Made by a program: the position numbers and the translations under genes. The notes under the pieces are model-generated. The model made no database searches. It was given only the letters and a program-made list of their open reading frames with translations, and was not told where the DNA came from. A DNA stretch of 64,000 bases from Vibrio sp. 14G-20 (GTDB taxonomy: Bacteria > Pseudomonadota > Gammaproteobacteria > Enterobacterales > Vibrionaceae). Location of the stretch: the NCBI RefSeq assembly GCF_026241515.1, contig NZ_JAPHPW010000005.1:186001-250000 (forward strand), read 5' to 3'. How positions within the stretch are numbered: position 1 is the stretch's first letter; every line of letters starts with the position of its first letter. This document shows positions 38,751-48,080 of this stretch, one piece after another.

Positions 38751-39671
38751 TCAAGTCATACTGATATTATAACTCGACTTCTGCATAGCTTGGAATGCCT
38801 TTTCTCTCGCCCATTTGTGGGCAGAATCGTTGTCATACTTGGGGTGCCACATTAACCAATAGGTGTGCATTTCCGTATCAAATGGCAAAGAAAAATAGGC
38901 AGTATCGAGGTGCCGACCTAGGTTATAGGCGATATGTTCAGGCACGATCATCAGATAGTCGTCTTGCATTAATACAGTTCCAGCGGATGAAAAGAACGGA
39001 ACCTGCAGAGCCACTCTTCGTTTAAGTCCTTTTTTCTTCAATGCTATGTCCGCGTAGCTGTCTTTATCTCCGCCACCCGTCACTTTGATGTGAGAATAGT
39101 TGACGATATCTTCTGCACTCAAAGCCGCTTGTTGAGCCAATGGGTGCGACTTGCGCATTAAACACACCGATTTATCTTCACCGAGCTTAATGCTTGATAC
39201 ATGTTCTGGCTTTGTGGGAAACATACTGGAAGCCAAATGAATACCCGACTCGTTCAGAGCTTCAAGGTAGTTTGGCTGCCACAAGCGGAAAGCCAAATTA
39301 ATGTTCGGGGCTTCGGCGGACACCTCTGCAACAATAACAGGAAGAATATACTGAGCCACATAGTCACTCGAAGACAATACCAATTCACCCTGCCAGTCTT
39401 GCGGTTCAAAGGGTTTATCGTCTAAAAGGTGGTCGAACTCTCCAAGCAAGTCATCGAGTTTGCCTTTAAGTAACAAAGCACGGTTAGTCGGAACCAGTTT
39501 GTTGCCATCACGAACCAGCAAAGGATCACCACATAGATCTCTAAGCTGAGCCAGTTGACGGCTCACCGCCGATTGCGTGATGTGCAAACGCTGAGCTGTT
39601 CGACTGACATGACACTCTTCAAGAAGCACATGCAGAGAGCGCAGTAGGTTTAAGTTGATATTGCCTAGCAT
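38751..39671 (-). CDS. LysR family transcriptional regulator
   Basis: 306 residues. HTH in the first 65 (LNLLRSLHVLLEECHVSRTA, ITQSAVSRQLAQLRD), then a two-lobed substrate-binding domain (about 90-300). It overlaps the preceding Lrp-family gene by 7 nt, an unusual pairing of two regulator classes in one operon. The inducer is unknown. Confidence 0.92.
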   Translation of the reverse strand: MLGNINLNLLRSLHVLLEECHVSRTAQRLHITQSAVSRQLAQLRDLCGDPLLVRDGNKLVPTNRALLLKGKLDDLLGEFDHLLDDKPFEPQDWQGELVLSSSDYVAQYILPVIVAEVSAEAPNINLAFRLWQPNYLEALNESGIHLASSMFPTKPEHVSSIKLGEDKSVCLMRKSHPLAQQAALSAEDIVNYSHIKVTGGGDKDSYADIALKKKGLKRRVALQVPFFSSAGTVLMQDDYLMIVPEHIAYNLGRHLDTAYFSLPFDTEMHTYWLMWHPKYDNDSAHKWAREKAFQAMQKSSYNISMT

Positions 39672-40126
39672 GAATGCACCTTCGCATTCTGTTTGTTAAA
39701 AAACTCCGTCAAGACAGTATGAGTCATAAGGTGTCGAAGCTCTGGATAGCTTTGCAGCCGATCGCGGATTTGATTCAAACGTTCCATGCTTTCAACTTCA
39801 ACATAAAGCATCATATCTGTCTCACCGCTAATAGAGTGGCACCATTGCACCTCATCAATACTCTGGATTCGTGTCGCGTAAGACTCACAACTATGGTCGC
39901 TGCTCGACATGTCGAACTTCAACAAAATGTAAGCGCACACATTCTTCGTTTGGTTGGGCTTTGCCACTTGAGCACAATAACCCGTAATCACTTTGTCGCT
40001 TTCCAGTTTCTTGATTCTGGCATTCACCGCCGAACGCGACAAACTGACATCTCGGGCGATATCGCTCACTGAGCATCGTGCATTGGTTTTGAGAATATCC
40101 AAAATTTGGCGATCAAATTTATCCAT
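39665..40126 (-). CDS. Lrp/AsnC family transcriptional regulator
   Basis: 153 residues: HTH (about 1-50, DKFDRQILDILKTNARCSVS) and an AsnC-type ligand-binding RAM domain with SGETDMMLYVEV. The start at 40126 (MDKFDRQ) is chosen on family grounds. Divergent from the yjeH-like transporter, which is its probable target. It overlaps the LysR gene downstream. Confidence 0.93.
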   Translation of the reverse strand: MDKFDRQILDILKTNARCSVSDIARDVSLSRSAVNARIKKLESDKVITGYCAQVAKPNQTKNVCAYILLKFDMSSSDHSCESYATRIQSIDEVQWCHSISGETDMMLYVEVESMERLNQIRDRLQSYPELRHLMTHTVLTEFFNKQNAKVHSC

Positions 40127-40382
40127 GCTTCTGATTCTTTCCATTTATTGTTCTATTTATAACGCCTAATTTGACACAACTTTCCTACTTATAACAGCCA
40201 TTATGACAGCCGACACTTTCACGCTTAATCAAGTTAAAACCGTTAAATTGACGGTGTCTTAAGACGTTTCGCTAGCTGTATTATTGATGCCGACAATGTA
40301 TGCTCTCATTCATAGCATCACCCATACATCAGAAGACAGGCACAATAAGGCCGATATGATAAGCCAATAGCTAGGAGAGCGA

Positions 40383-41651
40383 ATGACGCAACTCAAACAA
40401 GAAATCACGCTTATTTCAGGAATCGGACAACTCTCGACTACCTTGCTAGGCACTGGATTATTTATGATCCCTGCGATCGCAGCAGGCATTGCAGGACAGT
40501 TGTCACTACTCGCGTGGTTAATCCTGTTTATCGCTATTTGCCCGATTGCACTAACCTTTGCCGCATTAGGAAAACGCTACCCCAATGCAGGTGGTACGGC
40601 CTATTTTGTTCGCAAGGCGTTCAGTGAGCGATTAGAAACCAGCGTGGCTTGGTTGTTTGTGAGTGTTATTCCTGTCGGTATTCCGGCTGCCATTGCATTG
40701 GCTGGAGGTTTTGCACAACAACTATTGCCAGCGCCACTCGACACACCACTTGGCGCTCAGTCCTTTACCGTCGCTCTGCTTATTGCTGTCAATTTGATGG
40801 GCAGTAAGTCTTCTGGCCGCTTACAAACGGTGATTGCCTTGTCGATTTTTGCCTTGGTTAGCGCCTTTGTTTGGAAAGCCGACATCACTGCAGCTGACAT
40901 CGCAGTTCCGACCATGACGTCTGATTCGATGTGGTCGATTGGCGCAGCCTTAGCGGTGATGTTTTGGTGCTTTGTCGGGATAGAAGCCTTTGCTCACATG
41001 GGAGAAGAATTTAAAAATCCACAGCGTGACTTTCCCATCGCAATCATTGCAGGGTGTTTCGTTGCGGGCATAGTGTACTGGGCTTGCTCGGTGGTTATTA
41101 TCAAGCTAGGCGCTTATGGTTCACCTGAATTTGATGCTGCATCCATCCCGTGGGTAACAGAACAACTGTTTGGTAATGGCTTCAAAACCGTCATCAGTGT
41201 GCTTGGTTTCTTTGCTTGTTTTGCTAGCCTAAACCTTTACACACAAAGCTTGTCTCGTATGATTTGGGCTCAGGCTCGCCAACACACTCCTACGAGTAGA
41301 ATGGCTCAACTCAATAGCCGTGGCGTACCACTTTACCCAACCTTAGCAATTGGCTTTGTCGCGCTTATCTCTTGTGTGATTGGTGAGTTGTCTAATCTCG
41401 ATCTCGAATTCTTTCTTAAACTCGCCAACGGTATTTTCGTTCTGGTTTATCTGCTTGCAATGTTAGCGGCTTGCCGATTACTGACTGGCGCATCTAGATA
41501 CACCGCCATGCTCTCATTGCTCATCTGTACTTTAGTGTTTATCTGTTTAAGCTGGTCGATGCTCTATGCCGTGACTATTTTTGTGACATTGTCACTCCCT
41601 TGGCGTAAGTGGCTAGGTAAAGGTAAAACCGTTTCTGTCGACAAGTTATAA
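40383..41651 (+). CDS. yjeH: YjeH-like amino acid exporter (APC superfamily)
   Basis: 422 residues and about 12 helices. GIGQLSTTLLGTGLFMIPA near the start, RYPNAGGTAYFVRKAF, MFWCFVGIEAFAHM and FACFASLNLYTQSLSRMIW track E. coli YjeH, an exporter of methionine and branched-chain amino acids. The divergent Lrp-family regulator fits control by such amino acids. Confidence 0.9.
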   Translation: MTQLKQEITLISGIGQLSTTLLGTGLFMIPAIAAGIAGQLSLLAWLILFIAICPIALTFAALGKRYPNAGGTAYFVRKAFSERLETSVAWLFVSVIPVGIPAAIALAGGFAQQLLPAPLDTPLGAQSFTVALLIAVNLMGSKSSGRLQTVIALSIFALVSAFVWKADITAADIAVPTMTSDSMWSIGAALAVMFWCFVGIEAFAHMGEEFKNPQRDFPIAIIAGCFVAGIVYWACSVVIIKLGAYGSPEFDAASIPWVTEQLFGNGFKTVISVLGFFACFASLNLYTQSLSRMIWAQARQHTPTSRMAQLNSRGVPLYPTLAIGFVALISCVIGELSNLDLEFFLKLANGIFVLVYLLAMLAACRLLTGASRYTAMLSLLICTLVFICLSWSMLYAVTIFVTLSLPWRKWLGKGKTVSVDKL

Positions 41652-41696
41652 CTCGATTAATGATGAATCGACAAACTGTAGCATGCCCTACCAATA

Positions 41697-43154
41697 TTAC
41701 TGATAAAAAAGCCGAGCGATCTGTGTGATCTTCGGTTTTATCTCAGCCAAACGGATATTTCCAAATCCCAACACCGCCCCATTCCAATCACGAGCATCAC
41801 TTGATCCATATTCATAAAAGTCAAAAGGACGAATGATGATATTTTCAAGCTCTGCTCTACGGCTCCACTCATGTTCAGATATGCCTTGATACCACTTCAC
41901 GGTCACATGTAGCCCTGCCGCTTGGCTAATCACTTCAAGATCGCCATGAAACTCACTTTTAATCGCTTCTATCATCGCTTCATGCTTGAGTTTGTATGAA
42001 CGACGCATCTTTCTAATATGACGCAATAAATCGCCTTCGCGAACAAAATCCGCCAAAGCTTCTTGTGTATGAGACGCCGTGTCTCCGGTGAGCGCATCTT
42101 TAATCTCAAGACACTTCGCCACCAAATTTTCAGGCACCACTAAGTACCCTAATCGAAGGCCATTGAACATCACCTTACTCAGAGAGCCAACATAGATGAT
42201 GCGATCATCGAATCCTAACTTTCCCGCCAACCCTTGCATACTGGTATAAGGGCGATGAGCGAACTGGAACTCACTGTCATAGTCATCTTCAATAATCCAT
42301 GACTGATGTTGATTGGCCCAATCGATCAATTTAAGGCGTTGCTCAGTATTTAAGGTCGTGCCCATTGGGTATTGATTACTCGGCGTGACATACAGAGCCT
42401 TAGCATTACTGGCCAACACTTTCTCAATATATAGCCCTGCCTTTTCACGCACACTCACACCGTCTAGCTCTAGTCTCAACAGATCGATAATCTTATGCAC
42501 TTGTCGATAACCGGGTTCCTCCACAAGAATTTTGTCACCCATCTCTAACGTTGCCATCAAACCAATTGAGATGGCTTGCTGCGCACCTGCTGTGATGATA
42601 ACTCGGTCTGCACTGCAATGAACTGAACGACTGCTTGCCAGATACCCGCTCAACGCTTCCCTCAAGGCTAAGCTTCCCTGAACCTCTTGATTGCCCGCAA
42701 TGTTCTGACGTGTAGAGTGGCGTTGCAGTAACCTCTGCCATTTAGCAAAAGGGAACGCATCTAAGTCAGGGACTCCGGGGGCAAAGCTGCGGTTAATGTC
42801 GTTAGGTGTCGCTATGTTTGCACTCGGTTGACTGACTGTTTGTTTAACCTTCGCATCCTGAATACACTTCGGCTGAGACAAACTTAGAAAGTGCTCTGGT
42901 TGTTCAACCGAGACATAAAATCCTGAGCCTTGCTTACTCTCGATATAGCCTTCAGTGACCAGTTGTTCGTACGCATAAATCACCGTATTTCGACTCACCG
43001 ATAACTCGACGGCCAACTTACGTGTTGAAGGTAACTTACAGCCCTTGCTCCATAAATCGTGAACGATCTTCTCTCTTATCGCGTGGAACAAGGCGGTTTG
43101 ACGCGTGTCGTGCTGTTCGTCTAACTGTAGGTCACCGACATCGATAGGTTGCAT
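41697..43154 (-). CDS. MocR/PdxR-type regulator (GntR HTH plus aminotransferase domain)
   Basis: 485 residues. A GntR winged helix (about 20-85, ARKLAVELSVSRNTVIYAYE) is followed by a class I aminotransferase fold with the PLP site (SLSKVMFNGLRLGY, lysine) and DDYDSEFQF. Such proteins use PLP as effector and often regulate vitamin B6 or PLP-dependent pathways. The ATG at 43154 is preferred over a TTG at 43166. It is divergent from a PNPOx-fold gene. Confidence 0.93.
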   Translation of the reverse strand: MQPIDVGDLQLDEQHDTRQTALFHAIREKIVHDLWSKGCKLPSTRKLAVELSVSRNTVIYAYEQLVTEGYIESKQGSGFYVSVEQPEHFLSLSQPKCIQDAKVKQTVSQPSANIATPNDINRSFAPGVPDLDAFPFAKWQRLLQRHSTRQNIAGNQEVQGSLALREALSGYLASSRSVHCSADRVIITAGAQQAISIGLMATLEMGDKILVEEPGYRQVHKIIDLLRLELDGVSVREKAGLYIEKVLASNAKALYVTPSNQYPMGTTLNTEQRLKLIDWANQHQSWIIEDDYDSEFQFAHRPYTSMQGLAGKLGFDDRIIYVGSLSKVMFNGLRLGYLVVPENLVAKCLEIKDALTGDTASHTQEALADFVREGDLLRHIRKMRRSYKLKHEAMIEAIKSEFHGDLEVISQAAGLHVTVKWYQGISEHEWSRRAELENIIIRPFDFYEYGSSDARDWNGAVLGFGNIRLAEIKPKITQIARLFYQ

Positions 43155-43156
43155 AA

Positions 43157-43200
43157 CTGGATCCAAATAGTGTTTAAAAGTGGCTCTATTTAATAGACCA
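43157..43200. promoter_or_regulatory. Likely MocR operator region
   Basis: Between the two divergent starts are CTGGATCC, GTGGCTCT and, on the other strand, CTGGTCTA. The outer AACTGG and CCAGTT are inverted. Repeated TGG-N-TC sites fit MocR/PdxR operators, which have two or three half-sites. Confidence 0.5.
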
Positions 43201-43244
43201 GTTAATCGCTACATTAATCAAAAGGCAATGATTAAGGAGCGATT

Positions 43245-43904
43245 ATGTTATCTAACACGAAAAGAACCACGATTAAAAAAGGGGCTCACAAAGCCGTATT
43301 TGAACAAGAGAAACTGCACCAAATTATTGATGAAAGCTTAATCGCACACATTGCATTGCAGGGCGAACAAGGCCCAATGGTTATCCCGATGCTCGCGTGG
43401 CGAGTGGATGACATGGTCTACATTCATGGGGCTAAAAACAGTCGCCTACTAAAAGGACTAAAAAAGGGAGAACCAACCTGTTTAACGTTCACCTTGTTTG
43501 ATGGTTGGGTGTTGGCTCGTTCGGCATTTCATCATAGTGCGCATTATCGTTCTGCTGTGGTGTTGGGATCATTTTCGGTCATTGATGACAACCAAGAAAA
43601 GGATCGCTTGTTGAACATCTTCATTGAGCAGATAGCACCGGGAAGAACCGACGAAGTCAGGCTCAGTAATGAGAAAGAGCTCACCGCGACTGAGTTGCTG
43701 GCGATTCCGTTAACCGAAGCATCGGTAAAAATTGGTAAGCATGGTGTGAATGATGACAAAGCTGATATGGACGTTCCCGTTTGGGCTGGCGTATTGCCTT
43801 ACCGAACCGTTGTTGGGCCACTAGAAACAGTGCCAGAACAGGAAGGGCTCATTGAAAAGCCAGATTACCAACAAGCCTATGGTGAACGTTGGTATCAGAA
43901 TTAA
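43245..43904 (+). CDS. Pyridoxamine 5'-phosphate oxidase-fold, flavin-binding protein
   Basis: 219 residues. Split-barrel flavin-nucleotide-binding protein: GPMVIPMLAWRVDDMVYIHGA, then SRLLKGLKKGEP, then HSAHYRSAVVLGSF. This family resembles NimA and FMN-binding proteins rather than true PdxH. AAGGAG lies 5 nt before the ATG. It is divergent from the MocR gene. Confidence 0.9.
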   Translation: MLSNTKRTTIKKGAHKAVFEQEKLHQIIDESLIAHIALQGEQGPMVIPMLAWRVDDMVYIHGAKNSRLLKGLKKGEPTCLTFTLFDGWVLARSAFHHSAHYRSAVVLGSFSVIDDNQEKDRLLNIFIEQIAPGRTDEVRLSNEKELTATELLAIPLTEASVKIGKHGVNDDKADMDVPVWAGVLPYRTVVGPLETVPEQEGLIEKPDYQQAYGERWYQN

Positions 43905-43966
43905 CACTCGAAGATGGTCAACCAAGAATAGTTGTATACAATCTGGCGTATCAAAAATTTAACATA

Positions 43967-44908
43967 ATGAAATTCTGTCGCCAGATGATGAACACGAATA
44001 AGGACATTCTTCTACTTCAAGGCTTGCTCAATGGCATTGGGCAAGTCTATTTCACACCGTCTGTTATGACGTCGACTTTGCTGTTGCTTGCCATTTCTAT
44101 TGAGTCACTTGCACTGGCTTGTCTTACTTTGCTTGGCGCCAGTTGCAGCTTTGCATTGGCCTTCTATGGCTATATGTACACCAACACCAACAAGCCAGCC
44201 GACGACATTGATAGTGGAATGTACGCGCTAAATGGGGCTTTGATTGGTTTATTTATCGGTAACTTTTTTGGTGTCACACCATTATTGGCGCTAGTGACTG
44301 TGTTAGGTGCGTTACTCACTGTGCCGATTGCGCATATCGTATTCAGTTTTAAGAAATATCGCAGTTACACTAGCGCCTTTATCCTCAGCACTTGGCTGAT
44401 TTATGCTATCCAATCGACCTTTGAGCTATCAGCATTTTCTGCACCTGACTCCGCACTAATGCCCCTAATAAGTATTGAGGCTAACTCGTTGTTTAAACTG
44501 CCGACAGTGGTAATCCCGTTGTTAAAAGGGATAAGCCAAGTCAGCTTCATCGAAAATGCATTGTCGGGGCTCGTAATCTTGGTTGCCATCGCACTCAACA
44601 ATATCAAGCATGCCATTTGGATTATGCTCGCAGTAACAATTAGCACCGTATTTAGCGGTTTGATTGGCGCTTCTAGCGAACTGGTAGCGCAAGGTCTTTA
44701 CGGGTACAACGCCATTCTTGCCACTTTAGCACTTGTGCTCTATCCGCGAATCCCTTGGCCGTTAACCCTATTAGGCATGCTATTAAGCTGTGTAATAACA
44801 CTTGGTTTTCATGAACTGTCATTACTGCCACTCACCGCCCCTTTCATTTTGAGTACTTGGGCTATGGTTTACTTGTCTAGCCTGAACCATAAACGAACCA
44901 TAAGTTAG
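43967..44908 (+). CDS. Urea transporter family protein
   Basis: About 313 residues, some ten helices in two repeats. The two repeat signatures are MYALNGALIGLFIG and GLYGYNAILATLAL, as in bacterial UT-B-like channels (PF03253). It would carry urea or a related amide through the inner membrane. No urease or nickel gene lies near. The start is uncertain; 43967 avoids overlap with the gene upstream, but no ribosome site is seen. Confidence 0.85.
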   Translation: MKFCRQMMNTNKDILLLQGLLNGIGQVYFTPSVMTSTLLLLAISIESLALACLTLLGASCSFALAFYGYMYTNTNKPADDIDSGMYALNGALIGLFIGNFFGVTPLLALVTVLGALLTVPIAHIVFSFKKYRSYTSAFILSTWLIYAIQSTFELSAFSAPDSALMPLISIEANSLFKLPTVVIPLLKGISQVSFIENALSGLVILVAIALNNIKHAIWIMLAVTISTVFSGLIGASSELVAQGLYGYNAILATLALVLYPRIPWPLTLLGMLLSCVITLGFHELSLLPLTAPFILSTWAMVYLSSLNHKRTIS

Positions 44909-44918
44909 CTCTGCATAA

Positions 44919-45926
44919 TTACAGGCCGATTTTTAAGCGCTCAACATATTGCTTGGGTGTCAAACCTCGATGTTTCTTAAACATTCGATTAAAACTGGCA
45001 GTATTGGTATAGCCTAAGCGTTTCGCAACCTCTTCGATAGACAATTTATAACTCAATAATTCCACTGCAACATTACTTAGCGCATACCCCATAATGGTGG
45101 AAAAGTTAACACCCAGTTTGTGCAATCTTCGCTGAAACTGCTGCTCAGATAGTCCCAGTAGACTGGACACTTTATGCAGTGTCGGCAAGCCAAAATGGCG
45201 GCTATAGTTGATCATCTCGTAAGTCACTTTATGTTCATCACCGGCATCGGGCATATTGAGGTAATTGTCTAGATCATGAAAATTCATCGCCAAACCCATT
45301 TTACCTACGCTTGGTGATTGATTAATCGATAACCTCGACTTACTAGGAATCCAAACCTCTGTGCGTGGCTGCCCCCATTGAATATTGCAGCCAAAGTACT
45401 CGTGATAAAGGTCGACATTCTCACGATACCCAGCAATAGATACTGACGCTGGTTTGAAATCAGGCCCTAGATATCTCCTTATAATTTTCATCATGAAAAT
45501 CGCGATACGGACTGAGTCATGAACCTTACCAGTGTCAGAATATTCAGGGTTGTCATAACACCACTTAATAAGACTACCTACTTGCGCCCCGTATAAGAAA
45601 GCACCCGATTGCAAACAGTGCAATCCAATATTGACACGCCGAATGGTTGAAGCGAGGTCGTGCCCCGAGAAAAACCAATTAGCAAGTGGTCCTAACTTCT
45701 CAATATCTACCCTATCTGCCAACTTCAAGATAATATCGGAATCACCGGCTTGCTGTTCAAGCAAGCCATACCATTTGTCCACTTCATTAACCGGAATTAA
45801 GTTCATGGCGTTAGCAAATACCGAGTGCGGAATACCTAGAGAGTCCATATCTAGCTCACGATTCGCCGCCGCATATTGATATATTCCTAAAATTCCTAAT
45901 GCTCTTAAGAAGTTACAATTATTCAT
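44919..45926 (-). CDS. AraC family transcriptional regulator
   Basis: 335 residues. An N-terminal arabinose-binding-like domain (about 15-215) and a C-terminal pair of HTHs (about 235-332; SSLLGLSEQQFQRRLHKLG and EVAKRLGYTNTASFNRMFKK). Its stop nearly meets the urea transporter stop. It is divergent from the DUF3302-like/HlyD pair, which may be its target. Confidence 0.92.
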   Translation of the reverse strand: MNNCNFLRALGILGIYQYAAANRELDMDSLGIPHSVFANAMNLIPVNEVDKWYGLLEQQAGDSDIILKLADRVDIEKLGPLANWFFSGHDLASTIRRVNIGLHCLQSGAFLYGAQVGSLIKWCYDNPEYSDTGKVHDSVRIAIFMMKIIRRYLGPDFKPASVSIAGYRENVDLYHEYFGCNIQWGQPRTEVWIPSKSRLSINQSPSVGKMGLAMNFHDLDNYLNMPDAGDEHKVTYEMINYSRHFGLPTLHKVSSLLGLSEQQFQRRLHKLGVNFSTIMGYALSNVAVELLSYKLSIEEVAKRLGYTNTASFNRMFKKHRGLTPKQYVERLKIGL

Positions 45927-46059
45927 CAGCCACAATTTCCCGACAACAAAATCACAGATTCAATCATATAAGACCTATTATTAAAGTAATTGGTAAAATT
46001 TCAAGCGATAAATCTGATATCAATCACACTCGGTGCTCAATTTAACCTAGGGTTTATCA

Positions 46060-46410
46060 ATGAGTTTAGTTAGTGTCCCATTTGTAGGAACCGGCGCAGA
46101 TACCGTATTACACGTAGTTGCTGGTGTGGTATTGGTCGCAACCATTGCAGCTGCATGTTACGGGTTCTGGCGCGTCCATGAATTACCAATCAACAAGGCT
46201 CACAGTAAAGAGCATCAACAACTTGGTTTGATCACCGCATTAACATGGATTGGTTTTGTATGGCACTGGGTATGGGTACTAGCTGTGATCTTGGCCTTCG
46301 TCGATATGGAAAAAGCCATCATCAATCTAAGAGACACTTGGAAATCACCAGCAACATCTGAGGAACAAACGACTTCCGACAAACAAGATGAGGAGAGCCA
46401 AACATGTTAG
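46060..46410 (+). CDS. YiaW-like (DUF3302-like) inner-membrane protein
   Basis: 116 residues with two helices (about 15-35 and 62-82), the second being a Trp-rich WIGFVWHWVWVLAVIL. It ends in an acidic tail. Its layout, and its partner HlyD-like gene, match the E. coli yiaW-yiaV pair. The frames overlap by 7 nt. Confidence 0.65.
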   Translation: MSLVSVPFVGTGADTVLHVVAGVVLVATIAAACYGFWRVHELPINKAHSKEHQQLGLITALTWIGFVWHWVWVLAVILAFVDMEKAIINLRDTWKSPATSEEQTTSDKQDEESQTC

Positions 46411-47627
46411 AAGGCTTGGCTATTTGGGCACTGTTCATTTACTTACTTAGGCTAATCGGTATGCCTTGGAATAAAGGTACCAAGGCGTTTGCGTACCTCG
46501 GTGGTACATCTTGGTTGTTGTTTGTATGGGTTGGCCTACTCAACTTTACTCCAATGGATTTATCTGGAGGCTCAGTTGTACAATCTCCACACATTCAATT
46601 ACGCCCAGACTCAACGAATGTGTCGGGTAAAACGACTAAAGTCCATATCCACCCCAATCAAGATGTAACTGAAGGACAGCTAATTTATGAGATTGATGAC
46701 ACCAAATATGTCATCGCAAGAGATAAAGCCAGCGTTCAGCTCGAGTCAGCAGAGGTTGCTTTAGATACGGCCCGCCAAGAAGTAAGCATTGCAAAAGTGA
46801 GCTATCGTTCGGCGCTAGAAGACATTAAGGCTTCAGTTGCACAGATAGAGTCAGCAAAAACAGATTTAGTTTTACAATCTAAAACGCTTGATCGTTACCA
46901 GAGGCAAAACAGCGTCGTAGAACATACGATTACTGAAACCGACATCGATCAACAAACAGCAAAGGTTGACTTAGCCACTCATAATGTCACTACGCTGGAG
47001 TCTCAGCTGAGTAAAAAAGAAGTCGATGCAGAGAACGCGAAACTCGATATTCACAAAGCAGAAACCAACGTAAGCAAAAAACAGACAGAGGTGGATTCAG
47101 CGAAAGCAACATTGGCACAAGCACAATGGGATCTTAATAGCACCAAGGTCACTGCACCAACTGACGGCTTTGTAACGAATTTTATTCTACGTGAGGGTCA
47201 GCGCGTTTCTATGATGCCTCGTATCCAGATGTATACCGAAGAGAAGTACGTGTTGATGCGAGTCAACCACCAAGCAATTCGTAATATTAAGGTTGGTCAG
47301 CCAGCGGAATTTGCGACAGCGGTATATCCAGGGAAAATATTCTCTGCAACCGTAGAAGGCATTGTTGAGGCGACGGGTGAAGCGCAAGCAAGTTTACTGG
47401 GTATTGATGAACAAGTTCGTGTCACCACAGGCAGAAATCTTCAGAACAAGCACCACTTTGTTCGTTTAAAAATTGATGAGGCAGAAGGCTACGATATTCC
47501 TGTTGGTTCTGTCGGTTTAGCCTGGGTAAGTGGTGAGAAGCCTATCAGCTTTATGGCGTTTCTAGACGTAATACGCGGGATCATCATTAGAATGAAGTCT
47601 CAGCTGTACTTCTTCTACTCTATCTAA
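46404..47627 (+). CDS. HlyD family membrane fusion protein (YiaV-like)
   Basis: 407 residues. Two N-terminal helices (about 5-20 and 28-48), a biotinyl-lipoyl-like domain split by a long coiled coil (about 105-235), and a beta-barrel segment. VTAPTDGFVTNFILREGQRV is the typical lipoyl-half motif. It is a periplasmic adaptor, but no inner-membrane pump is encoded beside it. Confidence 0.9.
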   Translation: MLEGLAIWALFIYLLRLIGMPWNKGTKAFAYLGGTSWLLFVWVGLLNFTPMDLSGGSVVQSPHIQLRPDSTNVSGKTTKVHIHPNQDVTEGQLIYEIDDTKYVIARDKASVQLESAEVALDTARQEVSIAKVSYRSALEDIKASVAQIESAKTDLVLQSKTLDRYQRQNSVVEHTITETDIDQQTAKVDLATHNVTTLESQLSKKEVDAENAKLDIHKAETNVSKKQTEVDSAKATLAQAQWDLNSTKVTAPTDGFVTNFILREGQRVSMMPRIQMYTEEKYVLMRVNHQAIRNIKVGQPAEFATAVYPGKIFSATVEGIVEATGEAQASLLGIDEQVRVTTGRNLQNKHHFVRLKIDEAEGYDIPVGSVGLAWVSGEKPISFMAFLDVIRGIIIRMKSQLYFFYSI

Positions 47628-47646
47628 TACGCCTGATAGACAAGAC

Positions 47647-47681
47647 AAAGCCCGTGCGATCTCAGATCGCACGGGCTTTTT
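47647..47681 (+). terminator. Terminator of the HlyD-like gene
   Basis: A 15-bp stem, AAAGCCCGTGCGATC with loop TCA, followed by TTTT. Confidence 0.93.
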
Positions 47682-47836
47682 AATTTGCTTGCTTAAAATG
47701 TCATGTTTAGGCGTAGGAAGAGTGCATAGAAAGAAAACAACTCAGAGACGCGCTGTGCTCACCTTTCCAATTACCTCACTTATCTCATCGCGACACTAGA
47801 TCATCAACACCTAGATCACCCTACAGTAGCATTAAA

Positions 47837-47862
47837 TTGCAAATCGCAACTGCATAATGCAA
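47837..47862. promoter_or_regulatory. Two LuxO boxes upstream of the first Qrr gene
   Basis: TTGCA-AAT-CGCAA (47837-47849) and CTGCA-TAA-TGCAA (47850-47862) each differ from TTGCA-N3-TGCAA by one base. They lie about 85-100 nt upstream of the sigma-54 promoter, an enhancer position. Confidence 0.8.
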
Positions 47863-47944
47863 CATGGAAATTCTAAAACGCGAATAAAACGCCCAAATAC
47901 GCACCAAATTGCTATAAAACTGCCATTTTACGTGGTTTTAAAAG

Positions 47945-47961
47945 TTGGCACACTAACTGCA
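47945..47961 (+). promoter_or_regulatory. Sigma-54 promoter of the first Qrr gene
   Basis: TTGGCACACTAACTGCA: the -24 GG and -12 GC are 12 bp apart as required for RpoN, and the RNA start is expected about 12 nt on. Confidence 0.9.
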
Positions 47962-47971
47962 ATGTATATAT

Positions 47972-48080
47972 TGACCCTTCTTAAGCCGAGGGTCACCTAG
48001 CCAACTGACGTTGTTAGTGAACCTACTCTTGTTCACAAAATATATAAGCCAATTGCGATTATTGCGATTGGCTATTTTTT
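47972..48080 (+). ncRNA. qrr: Qrr quorum-regulatory small RNA, copy 1
   Basis: About 108 nt. A 5' hairpin TGACCCT ... AGGGTCA, then the strictly conserved Qrr core CCTAGCCAACTGACGTTG and TTAGTGAA, a second stem with GTTCAC, and a terminator AGCCAAT ... ATTGGCT with a T run at 48075-48081. With Hfq, Qrr RNAs pair to luxR/hapR, aphA and other mRNAs at low cell density. Which of the Qrr1-5 series this is cannot be fixed from sequence here. Confidence 0.96.

Noticed and set aside
39674..40072. 132-residue ORF opposite the Lrp-family gene
   Set aside because: The minus-strand frame matches AsnC/Lrp throughout; this one matches nothing.
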